Origin: Daphnia pulex
Lineage: Eukaryota; Arthropoda; Branchiopoda; Diplostraca; Daphniidae
Assembly: GCF_021134715.1 (NCBI RefSeq)
Contig: NC_060017.1
Coordinates: 7,378,001 to 7,442,000, forward strand
Direction of reading: 5' to 3'
Length of the DNA stretch: 64,000 bases
A program made the position numbers and the translations under genes. Under the pieces are notes generated by a model, which saw nothing but the letters and a program-made list of their open reading frames with translations, was not told the origin of the DNA and made no database searches. Of the stretch, positions 1-9,716 are shown in pieces; within the stretch, counting starts at the first letter, position 1, and each line of letters starts with the position of its first letter.

Positions 1-86
1 GCCTCTCGTCCAATCGTGTGATTTGAAATGAATTTTAATGAAGTCGCTTTGGCTGGGACGCTGGGTGTTTAGTTAGAAAATTAAGT

Positions 87-92
87 TTTATT
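87..92 (-). terminator. Poly(A) signal AATAAA of the coiled-coil gene
   Basis: AATAAA on the minus strand, about 155 bp past the stop codon at 249. It is the nearest canonical signal downstream of the coiled-coil gene. Confidence 0.4.
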
Positions 93-248
93 TTCGACTT
101 GGTAATTCTTTCCCATTTAATTCATGAGAATATTTGACGAGAAAATGTTGATAAAAATTTTGTTGCGCAGCTGGTCCTGCGTCGAGCGCAGGATCGTTGA
201 CTTGGAACATATGGCACCTTTGGTGATTGGGAGAAAAATAAAATGAAA

Positions 249-2121
249 TCAATTTTCGTTGGACTCTTCAGATGAAGATGATTTGTCAATGACGGAAGAA
301 TTTCCAACGACGAAAGCTTCATTCCAGCTGCCCATGGTTTTGTTAAAAGTTTCAATCTATTTTAATTCAAGAGAACATTAAAATTCTAATTGCAGAGTGA
401 AATTTAATATTTGTAATTTTATACCTCGAACTTGAGAGCTTCGATTTGGTACAAGACAGTTTGCAATTTCAAGTCTTGGATTTGATCCTTTGTCTCATCT
501 TTACACATTTGCAACGTCTGGTTCATGGCCCTATTTTGCAGACCCAGAATGGTGATTCGATCCTTCTCCATTTCGCTTTCAATTAGGATGACGTTGTCGG
601 CGACTCGGGTCAGTTTGTCCTCGGTCACTTCCTGGATTGATATTTATGGCAGCCATAAAGTTATATCAGTTGCCAATTTTTATTTTTTTCTCAAAGAAAT
701 ATATTTACCGTGCGCTGTAGGGCCTGTTCGCACTGGACTTGAATTTCCGTCAAGTTGTAATTAAGTTGGTCGATGGCCAATTGCGTTTCTCTGGCCTGGA
801 AATCGTTCTGCTCTCCAATCAACTCCATTTGTTCGTGCAGGCGATAATGGCGAGTTTCCAGCGAGTCCAGCACAGCTTCGTTGGCTTCTATTTTAGACTC
901 CAATCGGTTGTATTGTTGAATGAATCCTTCCACTCGCTGCTCGATCGGTTCCATCACGGATGACGACTCCGCTGTGGGGACGCTTAGATTTTCCATTTTG
1001 CTTTCGAGATTTTGTTGCATATCGCGAACAGATTGGAGTGTATTTTTCAGCTCATTGAATTTGTGGTTCCAGTGGCTGTAGCGGCCAGTCGATCGGCCGT
1101 GATGGCCGTCAAAAGTGGAAGCGCTGGACTCGATGGAAGCGTTCCAGTCGGCTTTCAGCGACTGGACCTGTCAACATTGCATTAACGTTATAATCAATCG
1201 CCTCTTTTAATTATACGGAGAATAATATGGGGGATAGTAATTACCTCTGAGGACATGTGAGCAACGTCCTTGAGGCAACGTTGGTGGTTTTCGGTCGTTT
1301 CCACTAAATCGGTGCGCAATTGAACCACTTCAGCCGCAATTCGCTGCCGTTCGACGCTTTCTTCCGTCCACTGATGACGTAATTGGTGTACTGCATCCTG
1401 ATATTAGGCGATTAAAAGTTAAATATCGACCCCTTCGATAGGTAACGTAATAATAAAAGTAGTACTTGAACCAGATTAATTTGTTTCTGGACATCGTCGG
1501 AGTGTTGGAGCGTCTTGGTAACATTGAAATTCTGATTGATTTGATTGACGTCCGCTTTGAGGTTGCTGACAGATTTCAACAGCCACTGTAAAGTTTTGAC
1601 GGCATTTTCTGACGAAGTATCTCGAACGGTGCGCACCGAACCTCCTGATTTGCCCACCACTTCATCAACTTTGATTCTATAAAAGATAAATTGGATTTAA
1701 ATATATATGTGAATGAATTGTCAAACATTATATAAATATATGCAATAACTTACTTGAGAAGGTCCAACTCGCGGCGGAATGATTCAATCACCTCGGCTTG
1801 GTGATTTTTATGAAGACCCAACTGTTCCAACGAGTTCTGGAGGCTCCTCATTTGCGTGTCAAATTGGGACAGTGCTCGGCTTTCAACCTCGAGGGCCGTG
1901 ATAGTTTCCTTGGCCAATTTGACTTCTTCCTTTGACGAATAACTCGATTCGCTCGTCCGCTCTTGACGGCATTTCACTTCTTTGAGATCTTTCATTTCGC
2001 GAGTTAATTTGTGAATCGTCTCCTCCAGTTTGTTGATCCTCTTCCATTCCGATCGTCCGGCGGAAACTTGCGTTAACGCTAAAACCAAAACCAACAAGAA
2101 CACGGGCGTTGGACACTCCAT
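249..2121 (-). CDS. Secreted coiled-coil protein, six exons
   Basis: Exons on the minus strand: 1754-2121, 1466-1676, 1245-1397, 709-1167, 425-631 and 249-356. All junctions are GT-AG and the frame is kept, giving 501 residues. The start at 2121 is chosen because it opens with a signal peptide (MECPTP, then a hydrophobic LLVLVLALT core ending near VSAG). An upstream in-frame ATG at 2208 would bury that signal and overlaps a TATA-like box. The rest is almost entirely heptad-rich, charged helix (long Glu/Lys/Gln runs) with few cysteines and several NxT/NxS sites. It ends in an acidic Ser/Glu tail. I see no fibrinogen, laminin G or other globular domain. Secreted coiled-coil proteins such as the scabrous N-terminal half look similar, but I cannot assign a family. 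The gene model is solid; the function is unknown. Confidence 0.75.
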
Positions 2122-2205
2122 TTTCTCCTGACGTTCTGTGACGGACTTCTGCGACGGTATGACTGAATGCGACGGAATTGTTTGCCGTTTAAATGTCCCC
2201 CCCCT

Positions 2206-2213
2206 CATATACT
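2206..2213 (-). promoter_or_regulatory. TATA-like box of the coiled-coil gene
   Basis: TATATGAG on the minus strand, about 85 bp upstream of the ATG at 2121. The spacing suits a short 5' UTR. It is inferred from position and sequence only. Confidence 0.3.
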
Positions 2214-3393
2214 ACTGTATTCTTTCCCCCCAATATATCTGCGCTATAGCTACTACTACACCAGATGGCCCTTTTTAGAGTTTCCCTTCCTTTTACTCTG
2301 CACCCCACATCTGCCATCGATATGTTTGTATGGCTGGTCACCGGTCCCTGTAATTTCCAACAGAAAATTTCTAAGAAGGGAGAAAAAACGGAAAACTGGA
2401 AAAGAATCACAAACACTTTGTAGCAATTAAATGCTGGGCGGCTTTGGTTTAAAGAGTCCTGCCGATAAAAGTTTTTTAAGAAAATACTTTTGGAAGCCCC
2501 GAGTTAATTTGATGCTAATGAACCTAAAAGGGTCAACTAACGAGAAGCATATTGGCGAAGGGCGGAGGCGGATGGTAGATAATCTCTTCAGAGACACATT
2601 CGACCCATTTTCTTCCAGGGGTCAGTCCGTCCGTGGGAAAAGCGCAAAAATAAAAAATATCGAAGTATATCTGGACTAAATTAGAATAACAATGCGAAGT
2701 GAAGCGTCAGTGACGCCACATTTTATACAAAATCCTGGAAAAAAAAAATAAAGTAACAGAATGATGAAGAATTGAGGGAGGTATTTTCCCCCGCATCCAG
2801 GTGTGTGCCATGTTGTTGGTAGAAGGGAGAGGGAAATGAAAAACCGTTGGCGATAGTATATACTACGTCCCACCTTTATTGTATCTCAGATTCACAACAA
2901 ACCCAACCCTCTTTTCTCTTCCCCCCAACAAATAAAAGCCTATCCGTACAATATAGCAACACATTGAATGAAAGAATACCTTCGAGCGCGTGCTGCCCTT
3001 TAAATGATCGACGTCTATGGTAACCGTTAAACATTAGATGCCGTGTTTCATCAAAAGCTTTTTTTTTCTTTCTAAGAATTATACATACATCGTATGTACA
3101 CAGTGTATTTAAAATTTTCTTTTGTAAAGTGAAATAAAGAATAAATAACAACCCCCCATGGAAAACGGTACAACTCGTAGCCTCTAGAAGAAAGAATTCG
3201 TTTTTTTGGCAAGTTTCCCACATTGGATCATTTAGTCAATCAGCAAACTAGTCTAAGTGGGTCAACGGTTTTTTTTCTTAGAATCAACAAAAACAGATCT
3301 ATCAGCGCAGTGCTGAAAGCAGTTTGGTGTTTTTCTTCTTCTTTTAAATAGAATACCGCGACATGCTGATAGTTTGATTAGGATTTATCTCAC
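2214..3393. other. Intergenic, no gene seen
   Basis: Lies between the 5' end of the coiled-coil gene and the 3' end of the glycanase gene. Short ORFs on both strands (for example an 82-codon one at 2431-2679, +) show no recognisable protein, splice context or conserved motif. The part nearest 3393 is probably the glycanase 3' UTR. Confidence 0.4.
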
Positions 3394-5282
3394 TCAATCT
3401 GCTGATCCGAAGAAAATCCGGAGGCACAGGGGAAAGCGGTCCAACTCTTTGGTTGATTGACGGGCTATTTGAGTGTGTTGCCAGGCGTTGTCTCCTCGAC
3501 CGCGACTCATCTCGGCGCTCAGTACACACCACTTGGATCCAGACAAATCAACTTCAAAGTCAATACAGCCTGTTGTTTTCATGGAACAATTGTTTTTTAG
3601 CGATGGAACATTCAAGATAATGATTTTTAACATTTGTAAGTATAAGTATAAGCCTTTTACCATTTTCTAGGATTTGGCAGTGATCCGGTCCGCAAATTTT
3701 CCAAATAATTTCTCCATCCTCGTATGTTGTTCCAGGGCAAGATACGGTAGCTTGAAGAATAACCAGATTTGTTGACGATAAATCAAATTTCCAAGACAAG
3801 CTACTTTTCGGACTTCCTTCTACAGGTTTCACGAAATGTATTGTTATAGAATTTGACGTGACAGTAAGGTTGAAATGAATGTAGAAATTTACCAACGCGG
3901 GCCAAGTAAGCCATATTCCAGTCGTTTTCTGTTTTACGAAAAACAGCCTCCGCCTGGAACACTCCATTGGTCCATTTGTCTATCGTGGTGTCTCCATCTG
4001 AGCGACGAACATACTTGTCCAAACTGGCACTACATTATAAGATGAAAGGAAGCGAATTAAGAATTTAGATTTACAACCAAATTAAGGAGAGTATACTCTT
4101 TAACACCTGTATTCCAAGCAGAATTCTCCATTATTCATTTCATTCTCTGAAGGAGTCCAAATAATTGGCTTGTGCTTGGGTCGAGTCATCCCCAATTCAC
4201 CGCGGGCTTGTCGCCAGGTGACATCACCACTCGTTCTACCTTGCACTTCACCTTCCTTGACTTCTCCTGGTAACAGAAACTCGGTCAACTCGCCAATGAG
4301 TCGTAGAGTCAGCGCCTCCCTTTGTGAAACACCAAGAGATGATTGAAGTTGTTGAGAAAGTCTGTTGGTTTGATGAAGAAGCCATTCTTCTGAAACCAGG
4401 TTTCTTCGTTTTAAAACCTGAAATACAAGCAGTAAGACATTTAAACACGTTATTACATTTTATTCATCTATAAGCCGAACCTCTTTATGGTTTCGGACAT
4501 AGCGCCATGTCACGTCTTGCACTTCGTCCTTGGAGAAAGCAATTACATAAGAAAGCTTCTTTCCCCAACCTGCTTCGTAAAGAAGGGGCTTATCACAAAC
4601 AGCTTCACAGGAATCACAATGTAACCTAAGTAAAAATAAAATTTATAAAAACTTTAAACAGAACTTGATAATTTTTTTACCATCTTTTTAGTCTTTCTGA
4701 ATAGACCTCTGTCCAAACATGATCTGTCCAATCCAATACATATCGGACATCATATTTCAAAGCCCTACAAATAAGAGTAAAACAGTTGGCCCATTCACCA
4801 CACCTTCCTCTTCTGGTCTGCAGAAGTTTTTCTATGAAAAGGTAAATTTTAACAACAAAATATTTTTAAAAACTGCTTTTTATCTAACCAGGGTCATTGT
4901 ATCTTGGAAATCTGTCTGTAGCCCCACAAGAGCTACACTTGTAATTTTCCACCCGGTTGGCACCATAGCGAACATCCTCAGCACTTGGGACTCCCAGACC
5001 AACACTTTGCATGTCTGTATTGCATGTGCTGCAAGTGGCTGCATCAAACCAACTAAAATAACTGTTTTTGAACCAGGATAATAATTCAATCAGGAGGGCA
5101 TCCCGAAATAGTTGAGTGTCTGCTTTAGGATCACTTGAACAGTTCTGTTGAGCACGCACTAGTAAATCCGTAAGGGGGACGCAAGCTTTAGCCTTAACTT
5201 GCAATTCAGCATTTTCATATTTGAAAACATGCCGACTATTAATACTGAGACGTTGTAGAAATTCAACCTGCAAATGCGACAT
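3394..5282 (-). CDS. NGLY1: Peptide-N-glycanase (cytosolic deglycosylating enzyme)
   Basis: Exons: 4889-5282, 4681-4831, 4481-4625, 4107-4417, 3893-4029, 3661-3819, 3394-3569 (490 residues). PNGase removes N-glycans from misfolded glycoproteins exported from the ER before proteasomal decay. The transglutaminase-like core is present in order: a zinc site made of CSTC and CSSC pairs, FPRYNDP, then the catalytic triad as Cys in CGEWANCF, His in DHVWTEVY and Asp in LHCDSCE. Downstream come [16 protein letters not shown] and a C-terminal PAW mannose-binding domain ending in [16 protein letters not shown]. The fifth intron is only 73 bp (3820-3892) and mimics a frameshift if overlooked. Animal orthologues usually carry an N-terminal PUB domain; this protein starts directly at the core ([12 protein letters not shown]). 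No upstream PUB exon is visible before the repeat at 5405. Family assignment is certain; absence of PUB is inferred from this window. Confidence 0.95.
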
Positions 5283-5368
5283 TTTTTTTTTTACTAGAAT
5301 GACGTGGATAAGCTGCCAATATTTTGGTCATTTGAATTGGAGTAATAAAAGTGACCACTAGATGGCGA
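5246..5368 (-). promoter_or_regulatory. Glycanase 5' end and promoter, copy A of a triplicated segment
   Basis: This covers the first codons of the glycanase gene and about 85 bp upstream. It contains a T-run, ACTAGAATGACGTGG, the phrase GAATTGGAGTAATAAAAGTG and CCACTAGATGGCGA at 5355-5368. Related sequence recurs in the same orientation at 8618-8750 and 11917-12003. The last motif fits the CTCF core consensus closely. That it is the promoter is inferred from its position. Confidence 0.5.
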
Positions 5369-5404
5369 AAATGACACTGGAGACTGGACTCTAATGCACT
5401 GGAC

Positions 5405-5981
5405 CATGGACTACTTAAGCTAGAGGACGGGTCTCTCGTCCTATCCCGCCGTGTTATAGCTTGTCGGGTGGATTTTTAATCATAATTTTTGAAGAAGGGT
5501 CAATCGATAGAGATTTAAAAAGCTATTCTAAGTCTCCAAAGCTCCTTTCTTGTGAAGATATTAAAAAAAAAGATATTTGCGCTTAAATTTTGAGGGGAAC
5601 GGGAGAGGTGCTCGTTGGTTGTCTCCACCTAGCGCCAAGAATTCTAAACTCTTCCATGGTTTTTAGAAAGAAAACAAACAGAATCCATAGAATCACCAGA
5701 GAATCACAGATAGCAGACGCACCTAATCATACCAAACCAAACCAAAACCAGAGAATCACAGAGTGGTCAACCAACAATCACCGCTAGGCGGCGACAACCA
5801 ACGAGCACCTCCGTCAATTTCTAATTAGAATATCATCGAAATTAAATATTTGCCGCATAGGGATAATTTAATAAACTATAGCTCATTTCTAAAGCTCTAT
5901 TGATTTCAGTAACAAAAAAAAAAATGGTAGCCGACATAGGAATTGACGAAGAGACCCGTCCTCTAGCTTAAGTAGTCCATG
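5405..5981. mobile_element. MITE-like non-autonomous DNA transposon
   Basis: A 577 bp unit. Its left end (CATGGACTACTTAAGC..., 5405 on) and right end (...GCTTAAGTAGTCCATG, to 5981) form inverted repeats of about 36 bp that continue through CTAGAGGACGGGTCTCT. The unit is flanked by a direct ACTGGAC at 5398-5404 and 5982-5988, with an eighth base differing (C/T), consistent with a 7-8 bp target-site duplication. There is no transposase ORF. An 8 bp duplication is typical of hAT elements, but the family is not established. Confidence 0.7.
5604..5813. repeat. Inner inverted repeat, possible nested element
   Basis: Inside the 577 bp element a second inverted pair is seen: GAGGTGCTCGTTGGTTGTC near 5605-5625 and its complement near 5790-5812. 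The match extends imperfectly to about 34 bp (CCACCTAGCG / CGCTAGGCGG). Between them is the short direct repeat AGAGAATCACAGA (twice, near 5698 and 5750). It could be a nested foldback element or an internal structural repeat of the larger one. Confidence 0.5.
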
Positions 5982-6235
5982 ACTGGACTCGCAATAACAA
6001 AATATACTATGAAACGAGCATCCTCTCATGCGTTAAGGTTCGCACCCTAGCTGTGTGATATGGTATACAAGCGCAACAGCCGCTTCGGTTCCATTGAACA
6101 CGTGTATTGTCACGCGAGGAGCCACAAGTAGCAGAATTCAAAGGATCGAATGACGGATGCAGTTCTAAAAGGGGAGCAAGAAAAGGGAGCGGTCCCAGTC
6201 CTTTGTTCTACGTCAAGGTTGTTGGACGTGAGTTT

Positions 6236-6345
6236 ACGTTGTTCTCCCGAATATACTCTATTTTGCGACGACTCGTTAACTGGTAAAATTCCGGATAACG
6301 AGTCGTCGCAGAATTCAGTCGTATATTCGAGAGAAAATACAATTG
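6236..6345. repeat. Inverted repeat with ~45 bp arms
   Basis: TGCGACGACTCGTTA and its exact complement TAACGAGTCGTCGCA face each other across a 17 bp loop. Weaker pairing continues outward through CGAATATAC. Together they form a stem of about 45 bp with a few mismatches. No ORF uses it. It looks like a foldback repeat or the fused ends of a transposon. Confidence 0.55.
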
Positions 6346-6545
6346 ACTCAAAAAAACTTGTTAAATTGACAAGGGACCGTCCATAAACGACGTCACACGG
6401 CTAGGGGGGAGGGGCTAAGGCTAGTGTGCGAAGGGGTTATTTTTTTTAAGTGTGACGTCACACAATCGGCACTACGCCATCTCTTGGGAAAAATACCAAG
6501 ATGACTAAAAAAAACTTGTTAAATTGACAAGGGGCCGTCCATAAA
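6345..6545 (+). repeat. Pair of ~43 bp direct repeats
   Basis: The phrase AAAAAACTTGTTAAATTGAC, followed by AAGGGACCGTCCATAAA (6345-6387) or AAGGGGCCGTCCATAAA (6502-6545), occurs twice, 157 bp apart. In the first copy CGACGTCACAC follows directly. Between the two lies another GTGACGTCACAC. This looks like transposon-terminus sequence; the family was not identified. Just downstream (6546-6690) is a GC-rich stretch starting GGCTGTGGCCCGGGCC, unlike its AT-rich surroundings and also transposon-like. Confidence 0.45.
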
Positions 6546-6940
6546 TAGGGCTGTGGCCCGGGCCACTGTTCGGGCTAAAGGGAAAAAAAACCCCAACCCG
6601 ACACAATCCATCGAGGCATTTTTTTACGGGGCGGGCGATGGGTCGAAACGCCGGGTCCGGGCCAACCCGCGGATGTGGCGCCATTAATTAATTAATTATT
6701 AATTAGTCGAATAAAGAACTGAGATTGTCGATGAATGGTCTTCGCCCGGATGGCAATTTTCATCAGAGAATTGAAGAATTCCCACATGAGTTGGTGTGGT
6801 ACAGTCGCACACGGTGGCATTGAAGGCCATCGGTGACGTCATGCACCTAGAAGGAGAATGAATTGGGGTGCACTGTTAAGAATGGCTTTAGTCGTATGAC
6901 CCGAAGATGGAACCGGTGTTGGTTCCTCGTCATCTGATGG

Positions 6941-7078
6941 TTAGGTGTTGTAACGTTGGTTTTCGGCCGTCTTAGGGCGAGGCCAATCGAAGACTCGGCC
7001 AACTCGTGGAGGTGGAGTGAGATTTACTTCGTCGTAGACGAAGCCAGGTTCAAGAAGAAGACGTTCTCGTCCGGCCAT
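6941..7078 (-). CDS. Small orphan ORF, 45 codons
   Basis: It opens MAGRERLLLEPGFVYDEVNL and continues with a proline- and arginine-rich tail (TPPPRVGRVFDWPRP) to a TAA at 6941. After the stop the same frame stays open and acidic (PSDDEEPTPVPSSGH), which suggests a longer ancestral frame. No family recognised. It sits in the repeat-rich patch, so it may be a relic of a mobile or duplicated gene. Confidence 0.2.
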   Translation of the reverse strand: MAGRERLLLEPGFVYDEVNLTPPPRVGRVFDWPRPKTAENQRYNT

Positions 7079-7268
7079 GATGAAGAGGATAAAATAGGTT
7101 TTGTCGAAGTGAAGAAAAAAAAAGATTTTACAGTGATATTTATAGTATTTAGCTGAAGAAGATCACAATAGAGAATTTTGGGCGGTAGCCTACTTATAGA
7201 AGGTGTAGACAAGTTGATTCTTTTTTTTTGTATTACATTAAAACAAATTTTTTGTTTTATTACATTGG

Positions 7269-7937
7269 CTACAAGGAAAGGTGACAAAAAGAGGAGGAGT
7301 AAATACAAAGTAGACAAAAAAATAAAAGTTTGAGGGGTTTAAGGAATTTTAACCAAAATAAAAGCAATGGCCAATTTAACGAAAACCCATTCACACCATG
7401 AAAAACAATGTGTTCACACATAGTAGAATTAAACGTCAAATAGATATTCAAAATAAATCCCAGTATTTGGAGGAATGCTTCCAATAGATGACTCATCGTG
7501 ATACTCGGAGCGGGAATTGGAATGGGATCCTGAGTCGCTGCCGGTTGGAGCGGGCGATAAGTGCGACCGTTCAAACCTTCTGGCCGTTGAATGTCCCGGA
7601 TGTAATTAGATACGGCGAACACGTTTGGCCAATGGACTTCGTCGTAGAAATCGTGAGTCAGCGTGCGATGGCTGGCCGGATTGGCGATGTATTCGTCGAC
7701 GTCGCCGTCTGACATCAGCACGTCCAGTTCAGCGGGAGTTACAGGGGAAGAACGCGATCGTTAAGACTGGTAAAGCAAGATGGTTTCGTCGTCGTCGTCA
7801 GTGATGGAGTCATCAACGATGACGAGCGGGTCGGTTGGAAGAGCAGAAGGAACGAAAGTCTGGACGGCAAAGATTTCTTCAATTCTTCCCCAATCGGCGC
7901 AAGAAAAATGAATTTTGGGCTGGTTGTCGTCAGACAT
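7269..7937 (-). pseudogene. Orphan ORF interrupted by one in-frame stop
   Basis: Starting at the ATG at 7937 (MSDDNQPKIHFSCADWGRIE), the frame runs 58 codons to a TAA at 7761-7763. It then continues in the same frame without interruption for another 164 codons (SRSSPVTPAELDVLMSDGDV, then an HWPNVFAVSNYIRDIQRPEG stretch) to 7269. The composition on both sides of the stop is protein-like and acidic. The last ~60 codons are hydrophobic and may be intron or UTR. Either this is a recently broken gene, or translation reads through the stop (next base C), or two genes lie end to end. I recognise no family. Confidence 0.35.
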
Positions 7938-8559
7938 GATCAAGTAGTTTGAATAGACTTGGTTGGAATGATAGACAGTGATTGAATGGCAACTTGGAAC
8001 ATTATACATGGCGTTTTTATACTTTAAAATTTCAAAGTTTATTTTTATTTGTATACTGCGAATAATTAAGAATTTGAGAAAATATATGGCGAATGAGAAA
8101 ATTCCACTGAATTTCTTTCGGCATTTGTACAATTTTCTCAGAGGGGAAGAGAAGAAACATTTTCTCGGAGGGGTTGAGTAAATTAGCAGACAGCTGACCG
8201 GTTGGAGGCTGAAACCCGTAGCTCGGCGGACGCTCGCTATATCAATCGCGTTGTCTGTTGGGACCGCTCCTGGACGATTCTGGGGAAATACGCAAATAAT
8301 ATTAGTAAATTATAAGAAAAATGTACAAAAGTACGAAAAGATTTCACAAAAAAACATGCAAACGAAAACTTACTTGATCCTTTTAGATAGGCTAGTCATT
8401 CAAATAATGACGTGGGCATGGACGTCTCAGTGGGTCCGGGATGGCAATCTGCAGGAGCATAAAGCAATCAAGAAAAGTCCTGAAAAGGGTGCACATTAAA
8501 TATCTTACGCGGCTTCTAAGTTCTCTTTGGAGACGTAACAGCTTTTCTTCTTCGCGTCT

Positions 8560-8661
8560 TTAGAGGCGCCTCTGTTCTTCTTCTTCTTCTTGGCGTCTTT
8601 GGAGGCGCCAAGAATTGATTTTTATGAGACGTTGCAGAAATTCAACCTGCAAATCCGACAT
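8560..8661 (-). pseudogene. Truncated copy of the glycanase start
   Basis: ATG at 8661 begins [12 protein letters not shown], against [12 protein letters not shown] in the real gene at 5282. After about 15 matching codons it runs into low-complexity sequence (RRQEEEEEQRR) and a stop at 8560. The upstream flank also matches the glycanase promoter, with an insertion of about 40 bp. It is a duplicated 5' fragment, not a functional enzyme. Confidence 0.7.
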
Positions 8662-8750
8662 TCGGATTTTTTTACTAGAATAGTAGAATGCTACGTGGAA
8701 AACAGAAACAGAAGGGTAGAAAGCAGACGATAAGCTGCCAATATTTTTGT
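8618..8750 (-). repeat. Copy B of the glycanase 5' segment
   Basis: Shares GACGTTG(C/T)AGAAATTCAACC, the T-run plus ACTAGAAT, and GATAAGCTGCCAATATTTT with copy A at 5246-5368, in the same orientation. Extra bases separate the blocks, so it is an older or rearranged copy. Confidence 0.7.
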
Positions 8751-9563
8751 TGGTTCGAAACGATGTCGTGGCGCGACGGTCGAAACTGTCTATAGCCGAC
8801 GACATCTTTCGTGGCAATAAAGAGAAAATTGTCTATTGCCACGAAACGCCTATACTTCCTCTCTAATCTCTCATTTCGTGGCAATAACACGAATTTTGTG
8901 TTCTACTAAGAGCGCATGGCGCTATGATTAACTTGCGCTCAATTTAGCGCAATTCATTTCATCTCTTATAATTTTTAAAACGCACAAGCGCTAAAATAAA
9001 TAGGTATTTAACGCTATACCTATCGCGCATCGCACCGAATTCAATTATAACTCTGCGCATGCTAACGAAAAATTTACCTGTTAAACTTTATTTGTTATTT
9101 TTTTTTGTCAAATTCCGATTTTCTTCCGTTCATTTATATTCATGGCATTAAGTTTTTGTTTTTATTTTGCTAATCGTGTTTTACAATGAAACATGAAATC
9201 GTGCTTGCTTTTTAATTAAGAAACCAATTGGTTTGTGTGAAAAATAAGTTAGTTTTGTCGATCGCAGCAGTCAAACCAGAGACCAAAATAAATATGTTTA
9301 AATAAATTTTAATTTTAAAAAAATACGCTTCTCTTTGAATTAAGAAAATTGGCAAATGGTGGTTAGTGGCTACTGGCTAGCAACGAGTGAGACTCGAGAG
9401 TCGTAATAATTCGGCTGCCCTGCTGCCCAAAATCAGTTGACATTTGACAATTGACATGTGCATGTCAGGGCGTGTGGGTGACAGCCTTCCTTGTTCCGTC
9501 CTTCAATAGTTAATATTTTGTCATCTTAAAGCAACCAGGTACAATTTTTATTCTGATATGTAA
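8751..9563. other. Intergenic, AT-rich with short inverted motifs
   Basis: TTTCGTGGCAATA occurs near 8806 and 8872 in one orientation and near 8838 in the other, so it can fold back either way. The remainder (8900-9560) is AT-rich. I see no ORF, RNA gene or recognisable element. Confidence 0.4.
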
Positions 9564-9631
9564 GTAAATGGGAATTAAATATTAATCTTGTTAGCTTGTA
9601 AATGGGAATTAAGTATTAATCTTGTTCGCTT
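9564..9631 (+). repeat. Two tandem 34 bp units
   Basis: Unit 1 (9564-9597) and unit 2 (9598-9631) both read GTAAATGGGAATTAA(A/G)TATTAATC followed by TTGTT(A/C)GCTT. They differ at two positions, so the duplication is recent. They lie just upstream of the TOPBP1 fragment. Confidence 0.7.
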
Positions 9632-9716
9632 GGTATTCTGCCAACACAAACTTATATATTTTTTTTGTTAGTTTCCAGAGCCTTTTGTAAGATCTTAACT
9701 GCTGATTTGTTTTGAA

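Noticed and set aside
2122-2208. Upstream in-frame ATG (MRGGTFKRQ) as the start of the coiled-coil gene
   Set aside because: It would bury a clear signal peptide and overlaps the TATA-like box.
2431-2679. 82-codon ATG frame between the first two genes
   Set aside because: No recognisable sequence, no splice or promoter context.
3801-4022. Apparent frameshift in the glycanase gene between MAYLAR and the next conserved block
   Set aside because: A 73 bp GT-AG intron (3820-3892) restores the frame and the family alignment.
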